From contig SSBO01000012.1 in the NCBI GenBank assembly GCA_005281725.1, positions 9,709,099 to 9,773,098 of the forward strand: a DNA stretch of 64,000 nucleotides, given 5' to 3'. A program made the translations under genes and the position numbers. Source of the DNA: Wuchereria bancrofti (lineage: Eukaryota; Nematoda; Chromadorea; Rhabditida; Onchocercidae). This document shows, piece by piece, positions 27,101 to 39,873 of the stretch (its first letter is position 1; the number at the start of each line of letters is the position of its first letter). The notes beneath the pieces are model-generated. The model was given only the letters and a program-made list of their open reading frames with translations. It was not told the DNA's origin and made no database searches.

Positions 27101-28878
27101 AATAAACGCGCGAGAGTAAAACCATTTTTATGAATCAACCAGTACCGTTCCTCTTCCGGCGTGTTCTATATCATTAAACTGCTTTATAATTTGAAGCCTT
27201 TCACACTTAATTTCATTCCTTCACCATTTCATTTCCAAAATTTCACTTAAAACCCACAATCCCTCCAAAAAAAAACCACCGTATTAGCCTGATATTTGGC
27301 ATTTGCAGGAAGCATCAGTGAGTCACCAACAGCAGAGCGATCCACCTCATTCCGCTCGCATAATTCAGCTAATTCCGGTGCAGCTCTTACCGTCAACTCA
27401 ATAGTTGATCCACTACGCTGCAATAATGGTTATTAGCAGACTGGGACATTTAAATTTCAGAACCAGTAATCTTCTATACTGTTCCGTCATCCCAGTACTT
27501 TCTCAAAACTGCCATTGGTTCAACCACCACTTATCCCAGTTAATTGTTGAACTGTTCCTAACTGTATTCTATTATTAGCTAGAATATTATCACGTTAAAG
27601 AGACAATCCAAAAATACTACCGGTCCAGGTTTGAGAGCAAAACAAGAACTTTTGGAATATGTAGTAGTTTTTTTTCTATTTCGTAATGTGAACTGGTAAC
27701 AGTAACTTACACAGGGGAACAAACAAGAATGAATAAACTGGTGACGAAAAGACAGAACGGAAGAAAACATAACACGACAAGGGTAATTCCTAATTTCATC
27801 TTTTATGTGTTAATAGGAGCAGCTTTTCTTTTCTGACAATTTTTGACGTAACTCCATCAATAAACTTGCTTATTTATAGATTGCAGTATAATTTTCCAAT
27901 TTTCTATTACACAAAAAAATATTATTAGAATGAAGAGGGCGCGCTTATTTTTGAAGCAAGATCGGATTAAAAGAAAATGAAGATATTTTTAAAATTCCAT
28001 ATTTATTAGATCCATTTCGTTATCTCTATTATATCTAATATACCCATTTCGTTTTATATAATCGGAAATTTCCAGAACTAAATCTAAACGTATGTGTGTT
28101 TATGGAGTTAATTGAAAAACGCTTATTATTAAACCATCCCACTTATATATTAGCTGATTAAACTGGTGATTCAATAACATATGACTAAACATCACAAGAA
28201 ATTATAACACGGCAGAAAAAAAAAAAACAGTTAAAACCTCCATAAGAGTTGATAAATCGTTCCGACTTAATACATCGATTGAAGTACCATTAATTCGTAG
28301 CAGTTGATCACCTGGTAGTAACCCATATCGAATATCATTTGGTCGTGGTGGACCATCCCGAAACGTCACGGGTTCCACAAAGGCAACAGCATGCAATTTC
28401 CCCTGCTTATCAGGAATCTGCGTACGCCGCACAACAAAATCAAAGTCACCTGAAAAAAAGAAACAAGGAAAGGACGACTTTAAAGGCCTTCACTTAAAAC
28501 AGAGTGAATGACTCTCAATTATATCACTTTTAAATTTCAAAATGACAACAGTTGTAAGAAATTCTTCATAAAAATTTTCTGAATTAAACCATCAACTATA
28601 AGAATTGTATTTACCAGAAATATTTCTACGTAACGTTACAGTCCTAACATTAACTTGCACTGGTGCCAATGCTGGAAGCGACAACTTCGGTAAATTCTAA
28701 AAATTATTTGATCATAAAGTATTCTGCGAATAATTTTCAAAGAATCCAAGCTTGAAAAAACATCAAAAAGAAATTAAATGAATTAATTCTAATGCTAAAA
28801 TTATGCATAATGTTAAAAAAAAACCTTGAGAACATGAAATGAGGAAGGTGATGAAATGGCGACAGCTGCATCAGCCAT
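18192..28878 (-). CDS. MYO18: Class XVIII myosin (PDZ-motor-coiled coil)
   Basis: Thirty exons, all phase-consistent, give about 1,634 residues. Boundaries: 28878-28825, 28696-28615, 28449-28238, 27417-27280, 27165-26981, 26811-26605, 26476-26346, 26035-25909, 25614-25449, 25257-25001, 24728-24536, 24382-24188, 23961-23826, 23761-23608, 23307-23202, 22931-22757, 22544-22381, 22242-21998, 21907-21678, 21594-21515, 21407-21253, 21155-21032, 20758-20603, 20515-20357, 20262-20150, 20042-19823, 19596-19408, 19253-19074, 18858-18673, 18377-18192. A PDZ domain (about 50-130, GLLPGDQLLRING) precedes the motor. P-loop GTSGSGKT is at 308-315, switch I NSTRF at 360-364 and switch II DYPG at 573-576, all altered from conventional myosin as in MYO18. 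One IQ-like segment, the class-specific EWPWW, and a long coiled coil (about 975-1590) follow. MYO18A is an F-actin linker with little ATPase activity, tied to the Golgi in animals. Confidence 0.95.
19671..19710 (+). other. Clustered G-runs (G-quadruplex candidate)
   Basis: Five plus-strand runs of four to six G separated by one to about seven bases lie inside the myosin intron 19597-19822. The myosin transcript carries the complementary C-runs. This is striking in DNA that otherwise almost lacks such runs. Confidence 0.85.
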
Positions 28879-29694
28879 TTTGCCTCAGTAATTCCTCTTA
28901 CAATTGTAGAAAACAAACCAATTCTTTAAATCATTCAAAAGAACGATTTTATGTGAATTTTTCCCTTACTTCTACTTTTATTGAACTGAAAGAATAAAAC
29001 TCACAATTGAAAAACTTTAACTGCTAAAAAACAAACATTTTCCAAATGCAAATATCAAATTTTTCAATGGTATAATTGGAAAAAATTTTTCAAAATAAAT
29101 TTTAACATTGCAACTATAATTTTAACACAACTATAATCTCAATTATATACGAAATGTTTTAAATAAAATGTTATCAATCATTATTATCCATTTTAAACAT
29201 TTACCAATCATTTGTGTTTAAATACTTATCAATCATTATTATTCATCATACTAAATATAATAAAAAAAAGAAAAATATAAATTAAACAATCCTCAAAATT
29301 ATGATAAGTAATAACATTGGCAATAGGATATCAGAACATAAAAATTGGCATAATGACACGAAACCATTTTGGTTGTAGTCCAGTTGTGCAACACAGGTGA
29401 TGACGGATGGTTTTCATCGTTATGTTTGATTGGAGTTTACTGTAACTGTTAAGTCATCCATTGTTGCCTCATTAGTTGATTTATAATTAAGTTGTTTTCT
29501 TTTTCATTTTTAAATTTTGTAATATTTTAATTGATATTTCATTTTTCCAGATCAATTATTTTATTATCTTTGGATATTTTCATTCTGGATGACGAAATTA
29601 TATGCCAGTAATTGATTAATTTGATCAAAATTTGGTATTTGTCAGAAATATCTCTATGTAATTTTATGAGAAGAAAGGAAGAAAATTATTGTAG
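28879..29694. promoter_or_regulatory. Divergent upstream region of myosin XVIII and USO1
   Basis: Only 816 bases separate the two start codons, which face away from each other, so the promoters and 5' UTRs of both genes must largely fall here. No TATA box or named factor site can be assigned. Confidence 0.55.
29685..29694 (+). promoter_or_regulatory. Candidate spliced-leader acceptor of USO1
   Basis: The sequence TTATTGTAG abuts the ATG directly. A 3' splice site with no upstream donor, set against the start codon, is the usual layout for SL1 trans-splicing in nematodes. Confidence 0.5.
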
Positions 29695-31286
29695 ATGGCA
29701 TTTTTCACAAATTTATTTGGTGTTCAAACCAATGGTACGCGTGAGACGGATAATGCTGCAGAAGTTGTGGAAAATTTAGTGGAAAGAGTGGAAACATCTA
29801 CGGTTCCTGAGGATCGACGAGATGCTTTGAAAGCATTACGATCACTTGCTAAGGTTTTTATGATTATTTCTTTTTAAATGCTATTTTAACAGTAGTAAAA
29901 GTATTGTAACATGCAAATTACCGGTGAGATAGTTGGAATTTAATTGTAGGAAGAGAAAATTTGAAGGGTGGAAATTGTTAAATTGTTAGCGTGAAATATA
30001 GTTAGTCAATTTTGGAATATCTGTAAGAAAAAGTTGCCGGAAAATATCGCATGCAAATCTATAAATGTACATATGGTATCATAAATAACATCAGGAATCG
30101 GTAATTAATGCGTGATAAAATGCTTTCAAGAACAAATTTATTAATGATAGTAAATTATCATGGGAAAGGCGTTATATAAACTTTCGATGATTAAATCTCG
30201 GAATAATAAGTATAATACGTTATTTAATATCGAAATATTAAGAATAAACTCAAACAATCCGTTTAATGAAAGTTGTTATCTTATTTAGAGGAAAAAAAGT
30301 GATTTGCGAATTATTAAAATGAAAAATTGCAGAGAGTACGATTACCAGTTGCTGCCATAGGTATGAATGCTTATATGGAAATTCTGGAGAAAGAAGGCAA
30401 TAGTTCGGAGATCGTATCTATTGTCCTCGAAATACTTGTAGCTGTTTTGTGCGATGATGAGGCTCCTGATGAAGGTCGAGGTTAAATTACTGCGCCTTAT
30501 TTTAGTTGAATTAAATATTTTTCCAGTATAGCAAAATCAGCTGAAGAAAAAAAAAAGAATCAAATTTAAGGAATGGACGAAATCGGTGAACGACTTGCGG
30601 AAATGATAGTTCGGAGAAAGACATTCATTACATCGATCATGGCACTTGTTGAATCATATGAATTCGCTGTTCGAAGGTATGCTTTTTCCATTTTCATCGA
30701 AATCACTAGGTTCCAGTAACCGTTAGATAGGAAGAAACGATAGCCAGAGGTTATAAGTAGTTGTGTGCGGATCCATGAAAACAATTCATAGTACCTACTA
30801 TCAAGTCATGCGTTAACTTTCTTCGGTGATTTTTTGTCTTTATTTAAGTGGATAAAGCCATTAAGCAATATATGTGGTATGAACAAAACCTAAATTTTTG
30901 CAAGCAATATTTTTACCTTACAGAATTGGAACGTACATCTCTAGACTTTTTCCTTTTTTTGTATTAGAAAATTTTGGCATAAAAATTGTCCAGATGCACA
31001 ATAAAAATTGCATGTTTCAGAGCAGCAGTACAATTATTAACTGCACTTTTGCGACATCGCGCTAGTGAAGTACAAACAGCTATTGTTGAGGAACCGATGG
31101 GGGTATCTCGTCTAGTAGATTTGCTCCACGATACTAGAGAGGTATTTTATTTTTAGTTAAGCTAATAAAAAAGTTCAAATATGAAAGGAAAGCATAATTT
31201 TTTGCTTACCGTTTGAAGTACTATTTTATCACAGCCTTCAAATGAAACATTGAGTTTCTATTTATTAAATTAAATTCAAACATGTT

Positions 31287-31322
<36 letters not shown>

Positions 31323-34300
31323 TTCAAGATAATTCGTAACAGTACGGTGTTAATGCTAAGTGAGCTAAGTCGAGCACATCCACAAATTCAACAGCTTTTG
31401 GCTTATGAAAACTCATTTCAACTTCTTTTTGATATAATCAATGTTGAACCCATGGAAAGTAAGTCTTTTTTTTTTAAACATAGAAATGCTAAAGATATTC
31501 TATGGTTCGCGAATTGCTTTGTCATATTTTATGCTTCAATTTCAGGTATCGTCATCGAAGACTGTCTTTATGTGATTCTCAATCTTTTACGGAGAAATCC
31601 GAAGAATCAACAACTGTTCCGGGAAGCCAGGTTTGTGCATATTTTTCTCAGGTGAAAATACTGACCACAGTTCATTACATATGTTACTATCTTCTTCACC
31701 TTTTTCATGATATAAAGGAAAAGAAAGTCTGATCTGAATGTCCCCTTGTTATTTAGGAAGTATATATCTTAGAATTAGTATCTTAGAATCTTGAGGATGC
31801 TGTAGGTGGAACTACTTATCATGATATCCAAGTTTTCTTGTTACAAGTGAAAAAATTTTTAAGCAAATTAAGGAGCAAAATTGTTTAACCTCAAAATCTG
31901 AAAAATCTTTGATTTTGTTTTCAGTCTGATACAGCGTTTGGCAGTGCTATTGAACTATTTCTTATATGGGCGAGAAGGTGAGGAAGATTTGCCACAGCGC
32001 GATAATGAGTGGCAAAAACAGGAAATAGCAAATGTAATATTTTTACTTCAAGTTATTCGAAGTTTGGTTTCTCCGCAAGATAATTCACAGAACAACACAC
32101 ATGCTGCACAGAAAACTATTTCACAGACAGGTAAAGATTTGACACTTCATTAAAAATCACTTTTCTAGTACATTTAAAAATCACTTTTCCTAGTACATGC
32201 TAAGTAAAATACATGCTAAAATATTAGTTGAAAGAAAATGCTTGATGTCAAGTGTTTAATCATTCTTATTAATTTATTTGAATATGGTAACAAATACAAA
32301 TCCATAAAGGCTGCATCAAATTTCCAAGTTCGATTAAATTATTACGGGCAAAAACAGCTTCAAGTCGTAGTGGAATTTTTCTTGAAAAATTGCCCATCTA
32401 GCAATCTTTGCTTTTGACGATGAGATTTAGCTTCGAACCGTTGTAGATCTAATGTTTTTAGCATTGTTATATTAGCAGTTAAGGTTCAGATAATTTTCTT
32501 TTGAAACTTAGCATGGTAAGTTTAGATTAATTTCTATTTTCCCAGTAATGGATAGAACCATTTTTTTTTTTGAAACATCGATGCTTCGAACTTTGTACGG
32601 TCAAATTTTATAAGTCATCTTTATTGAATCACAACGGGAACAGTCATTTAACAGAAAGAGGGCTCTAATTTAAGATACTGAGCTTCGCTATGTTGGTTTT
32701 TTTTTTTTTTTTTCTCTTTACACCCATAAGAGAGAGAGGAGTGATCGTGATAAGAAAGCAAAATATATTGTAAATTCGTACTTGATTTTGCAATATATCC
32801 AAATTCTTTTTTTTTGTTTTACAAAGTCTACAGTACAATTTTAGGGATGCTGAAAAGTTTATGCAGTGTTTTATTATCGGAAATTGTAGCAACAGTAGAA
32901 GTTCTTACTGAAGCTATCATCACTGTAGCAGAGGTGATATGTGGTGACTATCCAAATCAGGAATATTTTTCAACTCGTAGTCTTGCAACCGATGTTGGAA
33001 ACAGGTAACTCGCTACAGATGTCAAACTGTTGAAATTGAATATGATGTTGGATAAAATAGTACTTTTATTTAAATAGTTGGCAGTTCTGGAGGATATCGT
33101 TGCTTTTTTTCTAGAAGCACTAGTGTTGTAATATGAAACGTTTTTGCCAAATTTCTCGTTTAATGTACTTTTTTTTTCCACCTTACAGACCGTCATTAAT
33201 TGTTCTTTTATTATCAATGAATACTGACAAGCAACCATTTAAACTGCGTTGTGCTGTTTTTTATTGTTTCCTGTGTTATCTGTATGACAATGAATTTGGC
33301 AAAACAAAAGTAAGTTTTGTTTTACTAATTTTGCATTATAAAACTTATTAATAGCTTTGCAGTTATTATTGATAGATAAAGAATTATGTAATCTAAATGA
33401 CAGAGTTTTCAGAACATGATAAAATCGCAATTAGTTGAGACTTAAAATCTTTGTTGATTGTAAGTGTTCTGCAGATGCTGGCATTTATTCTTATTTTGCG
33501 ATTTGTTGTACTTAAAAGAATTTGAAAAAACTTATTAATAGCTTTGCAGTTATTATTGATAGATAAAGAATTATGTAATCTAAATGACAGAGTTTTCAGA
33601 ACATGATAAAATCGCAATTAGTTGAGACTTAAAATCTTTGTTGGTTGTAAGTGTTCTGCAGATGCTGGCATTTATTCTTATTTTGCGATTTGTTGTACTT
33701 AAAAGAATTTGAATTTTTTAATAATTAAATGCAGGTAATTGACACATTGTTGCCGTCGGCAACTTCAAATGATACACAGATCACTACTGGACAGTGCATA
33801 TGTACTGCTATTCTGAGTTCAGAAACTATTCAGGTAAAATATAATGATGTGTAATGAATAAGACTCCGTGTCAAACTTCGAAATAATGAAATTAAAAGAT
33901 TAAGTAGTTAACGGTTTTTTAGAATTAATTCGCGAAAGATTGAAAAGTATATGAGCTCTTTTACACACTCTTTTTCTTTTTTTCAATGAGTCTATTGTTA
34001 ACTTATCATTGTTCAGGTATGGTTTGGTTGCGTTTGTTTGCTACATTGTCTTCTAGATGCGGATCATCTGAAACAGCAGCTTCTTAGAGTTCAACTAACA
34101 ACAAGTCCTTCCGAGACGCCTTCTTCACTTTTGCATCATCTTAGTACTATTCTGGTTAGTAAAAATTCCTTTTTTCTTTGAGAACTTTTTACTGTGACTA
34201 CTAGTTAACCGATATTTTTCCAGATTTCATTGGGTAACCATCGTCCGCAAACTAGAGCAGGTCTGCTGATGTTGCTTTCAGCATGGCTGCACAATTGTCC

Positions 34301-36745
34301 ACTTGCAGTTGCACAGTTTATCTCAATCGAAGAGAATGTCCAATATTTAACGACACACATAGGTATAGCATAAAATTTTAATTTCACAACTTTTGAAGTT
34401 GCTGGAATCTAATGGTTCTATTTATGGATATTTTCTACGTTTACATGCCATGGATTTTCTTAAATCATTGTTTATTGTTTTTCTTTTAAGATGGATATGG
34501 TAATGAAGGTTCTGAGGCTGAGAATCAAATTGTAAGGGGGTTGATAGCCTTCTTACTTACAATATGCCTAGTCTTCGATGAAACTGGCGTGGATCAAAGC
34601 AGGTAGACTGTGATATTGTCAATATGCATGCATTTTGATTCAGTTTTAGCATGCCTTATCAGTTAAACTTGTCCCCATATTATTTTTTAGATATCATTTG
34701 GTTAATTAATATTTTCTAGAAAGAATGCTTTGAGTGTGGTAGTGGAGCGTCGCGTCGGAAAACAGAAATTAATTGAGTTATTGGAAGGTTTTTCGCATAG
34801 TGAGCATTACGTGAAAGCTGCACAACGACCGCAACCGTTGGCCAAATCAGCTCAAGACTTGTTGTTGGATTATCATTTTACGAAGTTCTTCAAAAGTGTC
34901 GAGGGTTCCTCAAAAAATTTTTTTTGGTTATAACGAAGCTTTTTTGCTTGGATTTTAAATGATTTCCCATCTATGACTAGAAACATCACAATTATTTCAT
35001 TGTTGGAGGGGTAGAAACACGGATTTTGGTGAAGAATATTGTTTACTTGACAAGCAACTTAGTCGTATATTTCACTCCTGGAAATCTTACAACATCAATC
35101 GTTAGACCATATCGGTCTGTCTTCGTTTTTTAATTGATGTGTCAAATTATTTATGTTTCAGGATCTGCATCAACATTAAAATCTTAGATTTTATGGGTTT
35201 TAAAAAGACTTGAAGTATAAATATTTTTCTCAATCATTGTTCAATTTATATTCCGCTTAAATTATGTTCAAATTAATTAAATCTACTATATCTCCAACAT
35301 TTTTTAGGTCAAATGGTCAAACAGTTATGTCCATCTGCCGAAATAACTTCTTCCAATATCAATAATGATAGTGTTTTCAATTCATACAAAGAACTGATAA
35401 AACGTCAGGATGAAACAATCGCATCATTAAATCAACAGATAAAGAAGCTCAAGGAAGAAGTTGAAAATCAGCAGGTTTTTACTTACTGTGACTAACTTAT
35501 AGGTTTTTGTATTATGGGATTTAATTCTGTTTTATTAGTATCATTTCATGAACTTGTAAGGTGAGGTAATCATCTTCTGAGAAGTTGAAACAGTCATTTT
35601 TCTTTTCAGAATTATGATAAAGAAAACGAATTAGCTTCGCTTTGGAAGCAGCTTGCTGAACAATGCCAGGTCAATGGAACCAGTATTTCTAGACAACAAG
35701 AAATTGAGCACTATAAGTGGTGAATGCTTTAATCTTTTTCGAAGTGTATTTTTTAGCTTTTGGTCCATATATTTTATTTTTGCCACTGGTCGATCCATAA
35801 AATTTAAAAGATTAAATCCAAAATTTCATTCTTTATAATAAGGCATCCTGAGCTAATTTAACTTAACAAAAGATTTCTCATAATTTTCAGATTTTCTCCC
35901 GTAAAGTTACACTTTTTGGCCAATATTGGACCGTAAGAACAAAGGTCATCGAAGTATATTTTTCTGTGCTTAGTTCCATTTTTTTGCTAAATTGTATACA
36001 TTTTAGTATGACTGTGCAATGGCAGTCAGAGGCAAAAAGGTATCAGAAGTGGGCAGAACAGTGGCAGCAGTACCAGGTTGCTCAGGTGTGTTTAGGTGTT
36101 CGAAGTTAGAAGCATTTGTCACCAGTTTAAAATGTGATATTATTCCATAAACTCGAGATAATTTTCAGTCACCGAACCCTCAGGATCCACTGGTAGGACA
36201 GCTTATCTCTCAAAACAAAGAATTGGAAGAACAGTTAGAACGCGGTTGGCAAATGTACAATTCTCAAGGAATGTCGTTAGTAGCCGCTTTAACAGAGATC
36301 GAAGAAGCAAAAACAAAAATTCGTGTTCTCGAAGGACAGATCGCTCAGACAGCTTTGGATCATTCCTACAAACAAATGAATTCCACAGAGGTTTTTTTTT
36401 TCTAAAGCATATAAGTGAACAAATTTTACTATAGTTACTACTAGAATAGTGGATATTATCCTTAATTACGCAAGAAAATGAACTTAAGAAAACAAGGAAT
36501 ATGGAAGAAATTGAATTATTGCTCCTATTATTTCTTTTACATACTTAGATTTATTTCAAAATAAAACTTTGTATATTTCTTGTTTTCTACAGATAGTAAA
36601 TGATGACGAAGTGGCAGTATTGAGAAAAGAACAAGAAGATTTGTTGGTATTACTTGCTGATCAGGATGCTAAGATACTTGAATACAGACGGAAATTGACA
36701 GAATTGGGGCAAGCAGTTACAGATGACGAGGATACTGATACATAG
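29695..36745 (+). CDS. uso-1: General vesicular transport factor USO1/p115
   Basis: Nineteen exons give about 877 residues: 29695-29853, 30333-30474, 30571-30676, 31021-31141, 31329-31458, 31546-31630, 31925-32130, 32845-33004, 33189-33309, 33735-33833, 34017-34154, 34224-34362, 34491-34602, 34720-34904, 35308-35474, 35610-35719, 36007-36085, 36169-36390, 36593-36745. The N-terminal two thirds is the armadillo-like globular head, with family strings [41 protein letters not shown] and KPQP-type [22 protein letters not shown] shorter coiled coil (about 650-850) and an acidic tail DDEDTDT follow. It ends like p115, with [23 protein letters not shown]. p115 tethers COPI/COPII vesicles at the cis-Golgi with Rab1, golgins and SNAREs. 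The tail is shorter than the vertebrate one. The acceptor at 32844 was chosen over 32825 because [13 protein letters not shown] matches the family, and the 35719/36007 join because it keeps the coiled coil. Confidence 0.96.
31287..31321 (+). repeat. Long T homopolymer at 3' splice site
   Basis: About 35 uninterrupted T lie eight bases before the first base of USO1 exon 5 (31329), doubling as an extreme polypyrimidine tract before the acceptor TTCAAG. Confidence 0.9.
33340..33713. repeat. 187-bp tandem duplication in USO1 intron
   Basis: Copies 33340-33526 and 33527-33713 are head-to-tail and nearly identical; I saw one A/G difference (TTGTTGATTG versus TTGTTGGTTG). They fill most of the intron 33310-33734. 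Such identity implies a recent duplication, or an assembly artefact. Confidence 0.93.
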
Positions 36746-39234
36746 TGATTTATGTTTTATAAATCTGTCTTTTATAGTAGGAAAAATTTTGGAAGATGAA
36801 TTAATTTATTGTGAAGAATATTTTCTGTATTTTTATAGGACTTGATGATTTCAATGATATGTATTGATATACATGTCTACATTTCACATGTTTTATATGT
36901 GATAAACAGTAACAAAAGCTCATATAGTGAAGGTTTTGAACACTTCCCATTAATTTATCTTGGCATTCGGATTTAAATTAATTTCTTTTTAAAAGTCTTT
37001 TCTGTTATTCCGAAATGTTATGTATTGCTTTTAAATGAATGATCGTTTGAATTGCATACAGTAGTCATTACCAAATAACTGTAATTTGATGTTTCAGGTT
37101 TCTCTATACAATAAAATTATCTTTAACGTGAATGTAAAGAATTGTAACATTGACATCTTCCTAAATTTAATGATCATCATTTTGACTTAGAACTAATTCG
37201 TTAGAACTCGCAAAATCTTAAGATTCAAAAGAGGCATTTCAGATATTTTGTTCCAAGTGAAAAACACATCTGATGTTACTTAAAAGAAACTAATTATAAG
37301 GTAACACTGATATAATCTGAAATATTTTGAACTTTATGTAAACTGATAATGAATGAATTGCATATAGTAATTTGTGAAAAAGTATGTATTATAATACGGA
37401 GAAAAGAAATTCGCCTATCACGATGCATGATTTGCTTATCGTTTTTATTCTTTTTATTTCCTGTTAGTAGTTCTTATCGTTAATTTTCCAGCAAATTTAT
37501 CCATACTTTTAGTGATCATCTGTCTAGGAGTTAATTAGAATTCAAATTGACGATAACTCTAGATGTAACTTTCACAGCATATTATTCGGAAATTCATGAA
37601 ATGTCAATGCAGATTTAAGCGACATATGACGCATACAACTGTTCGTACGCTTACTAGCTAATCATTGAAATCTTTAGTAGCAAAGATGGACTCAATTGTT
37701 GTGATGCAGAATAAAAATTAGAACTAAACCAGTAGTGTTATAATTACATGGAATGCAAAAATTTTGATTGAAATTTAGAATTTCCGACCCCTGCATCGCA
37801 TCTTTCTCCTTTCAAAGACGTACTTTGTTCTGATCTTCATGTTATCTACTATCATATATGGCAAACAAGATCTGATCAATTAACTGATGTGACCATAAAG
37901 TCATCGAAATTTTGTCAAGTTCAGCAAATTGTTCCGAGTGTTTTTTTTAATGTGATAATCTTGAAAACTTGTAGAGATTCATACTATTTTGAGAGTGTTG
38001 TTGATGATAAAAAAAGCGTGATTTGAAATTTAGAAGAAAATCAGTTCTGGCAAAAAAAAGTAGACCTGTTAAATTCAGTGGTTGATGCTTTTCAGAAAGA
38101 ACTGCAATACAATAGAATAAATCCTTCTATGCTCTCATTCAAATTATTTCATTTCGAGTAATACAAAATACTATAACTATAATCTGGTGGCATTTACTTT
38201 TTTTAATAAGTATGTCGCATATGTTTACAATTGCAATACAAATTATGCAACTAAAAGCTCGTGTTTAAAAAAAAAAAACTTTACACATTCAAAATAATTT
38301 GACCAAAGCAAATATATATAATCATTAAATTAAACACAACAATTTATTATACATATTTTATACGTATTTAAAAGGTGGAACCTATAAAGAGGAAAAATTA
38401 TTTCAAACGAGACCAATGGAAAAAGGAAAAGAAGCACACAATCTTCTTTATTTTCTTTCTTTTGATTCCCCTTCCTAATTATTATATTTTATATCTAAAT
38501 TGGTAAGATTTTGAACATATTTCAGAGATGAATATTAAACAATACTTAAACCTGAAGTTGATTTTCAAATAATAGATGACTTTATGATAACCATTTAATC
38601 CGAAAAATTATTTAGAAGATTAATTACAAATACAGATGTAAATCAACTCGACATTGATATACATTCTTACCCCATCAAAATAACTATATATTTCTCACTA
38701 ATTGTTTTAATTTTGGTACTTTTCATCTCATATATTTTCAATGTCCAAAATAAATCGACAATTTCAATCACATTAATATTCCCAAAATGAACTTTCGAGA
38801 GCTCTGGCAGTCAGCCAAATGTAAATGGAATCTTGCAATTGCATTGTATAATCTTGAGATAATTATAAATGAAAGTAACATCACCAAAAGTCTAATTTTT
38901 TTCCTATCTTTTTTCACTTCAAAAAAAAAGCCAAATTTTTCGGGACATAATTCGGTACATAATGAAAGTCCATTTTATTATTAGAATCATTTTCAGAACA
39001 GTAGCATGAAGCATGGAGTAACTATTTATTTACTTGATTTCGATCCTGTTGAACGTAATATTCGTTCCAGAAATTTCTTATTCGTTTTTAAACAGCTTGG
39101 TTTTTTCCTGAAATAATTCTCTCATTTATTATATTTCTTAGCTGTATTTCGTGTAGTTGGAATTATTTCCCGTTATACCACTTCTAAGACATCAATGAAC
39201 CAATATAAAGCAAAAGTCAAAAGTTTAATCAAGG
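36746..39234. other. USO1 3' UTR and gene-free region
   Basis: An AATAAA at 37110-37115, 365 bases after the stop, is a candidate USO1 poly(A) signal. No further exon was recognised up to the cox3-like insert; the open frame at 38787-38984 is low in complexity. Confidence 0.5.
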
Positions 39235-39765
39235 ATTTCGTTTACTTTTATTTAGTGAATTAACTTTTTCTTTCTATTTTTTTTGGACATTTTTGGATTC
39301 TTATGTACTTTGACACGATTAGGTGGTACTTGATCTCTAGTAGGTATTTTGTCGCCTGATTATTTGGGGATTAATGGTATAGCTAGTTTATTTTTAATGA
39401 TAAATAGGTTTTGAAGTATTCTCGTCATTATTCATGTTTAAATATACTTAAATGTAAGAATTTGTTGTTCTTATGTATTTTTATTGGGGCATTTCTTTTA
39501 TATTTTCAGTTTTTTGAATATATTCATAATTATTTCGTTATAAATGATAGAATTTATGGTAGAGTTTTCTATATTGACACAGGGTTACACGGAAGACAGG
39601 TATTTATTGAGGTTTTTTTTTTTCTTATTCTTAATTTATTTCGTAGTAAATTATTCAGTTTTAATTGATATCATACTCAGGCTTATGATATGTCAATTGC
39701 TTATTGGCGATTTTTAGAATGAATGTGGAGTATTATATTTTGTTTAATTATATGTTTGAGATCCT
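39235..39765 (+). pseudogene. cox3: Nuclear copy of mitochondrial cox3 (NUMT), decayed
   Basis: Read with the invertebrate mitochondrial code (TGA as Trp, ATA as Met), the plus strand gives cytochrome c oxidase subunit III pieces in order: SELTFFFYFFWTF, then LGGTW, then HNYFVINDRIYG, VFYIDTGLHGRQV and finally YDMSIAYWRFLE followed by W. The conserved TGFHG and YWHFVDVVW blocks are visible but altered (TGLHGRQ, YWRFLEWMW). A one-base loss lies near 39325, stops lie near 39430, and the frame changes again near 39670. The 5' third of the gene was not recognised. It is non-functional in the nucleus. Confidence 0.9.
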
Positions 39766-39873
39766 TAATTTTTCTGTGTAAGATATTTTATTTTATGCCT
39801 TTTTATACTTATTTTGAACACAGTCTGGTGTATGGATAAAACAAAACAGGTCAATATATTTTAAGAAAACATA

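Noticed and set aside
33239..33617. Two nearly identical minus-strand frames
   Set aside because: They are copies created by the 187-bp intronic duplication in USO1 and have no gene context.
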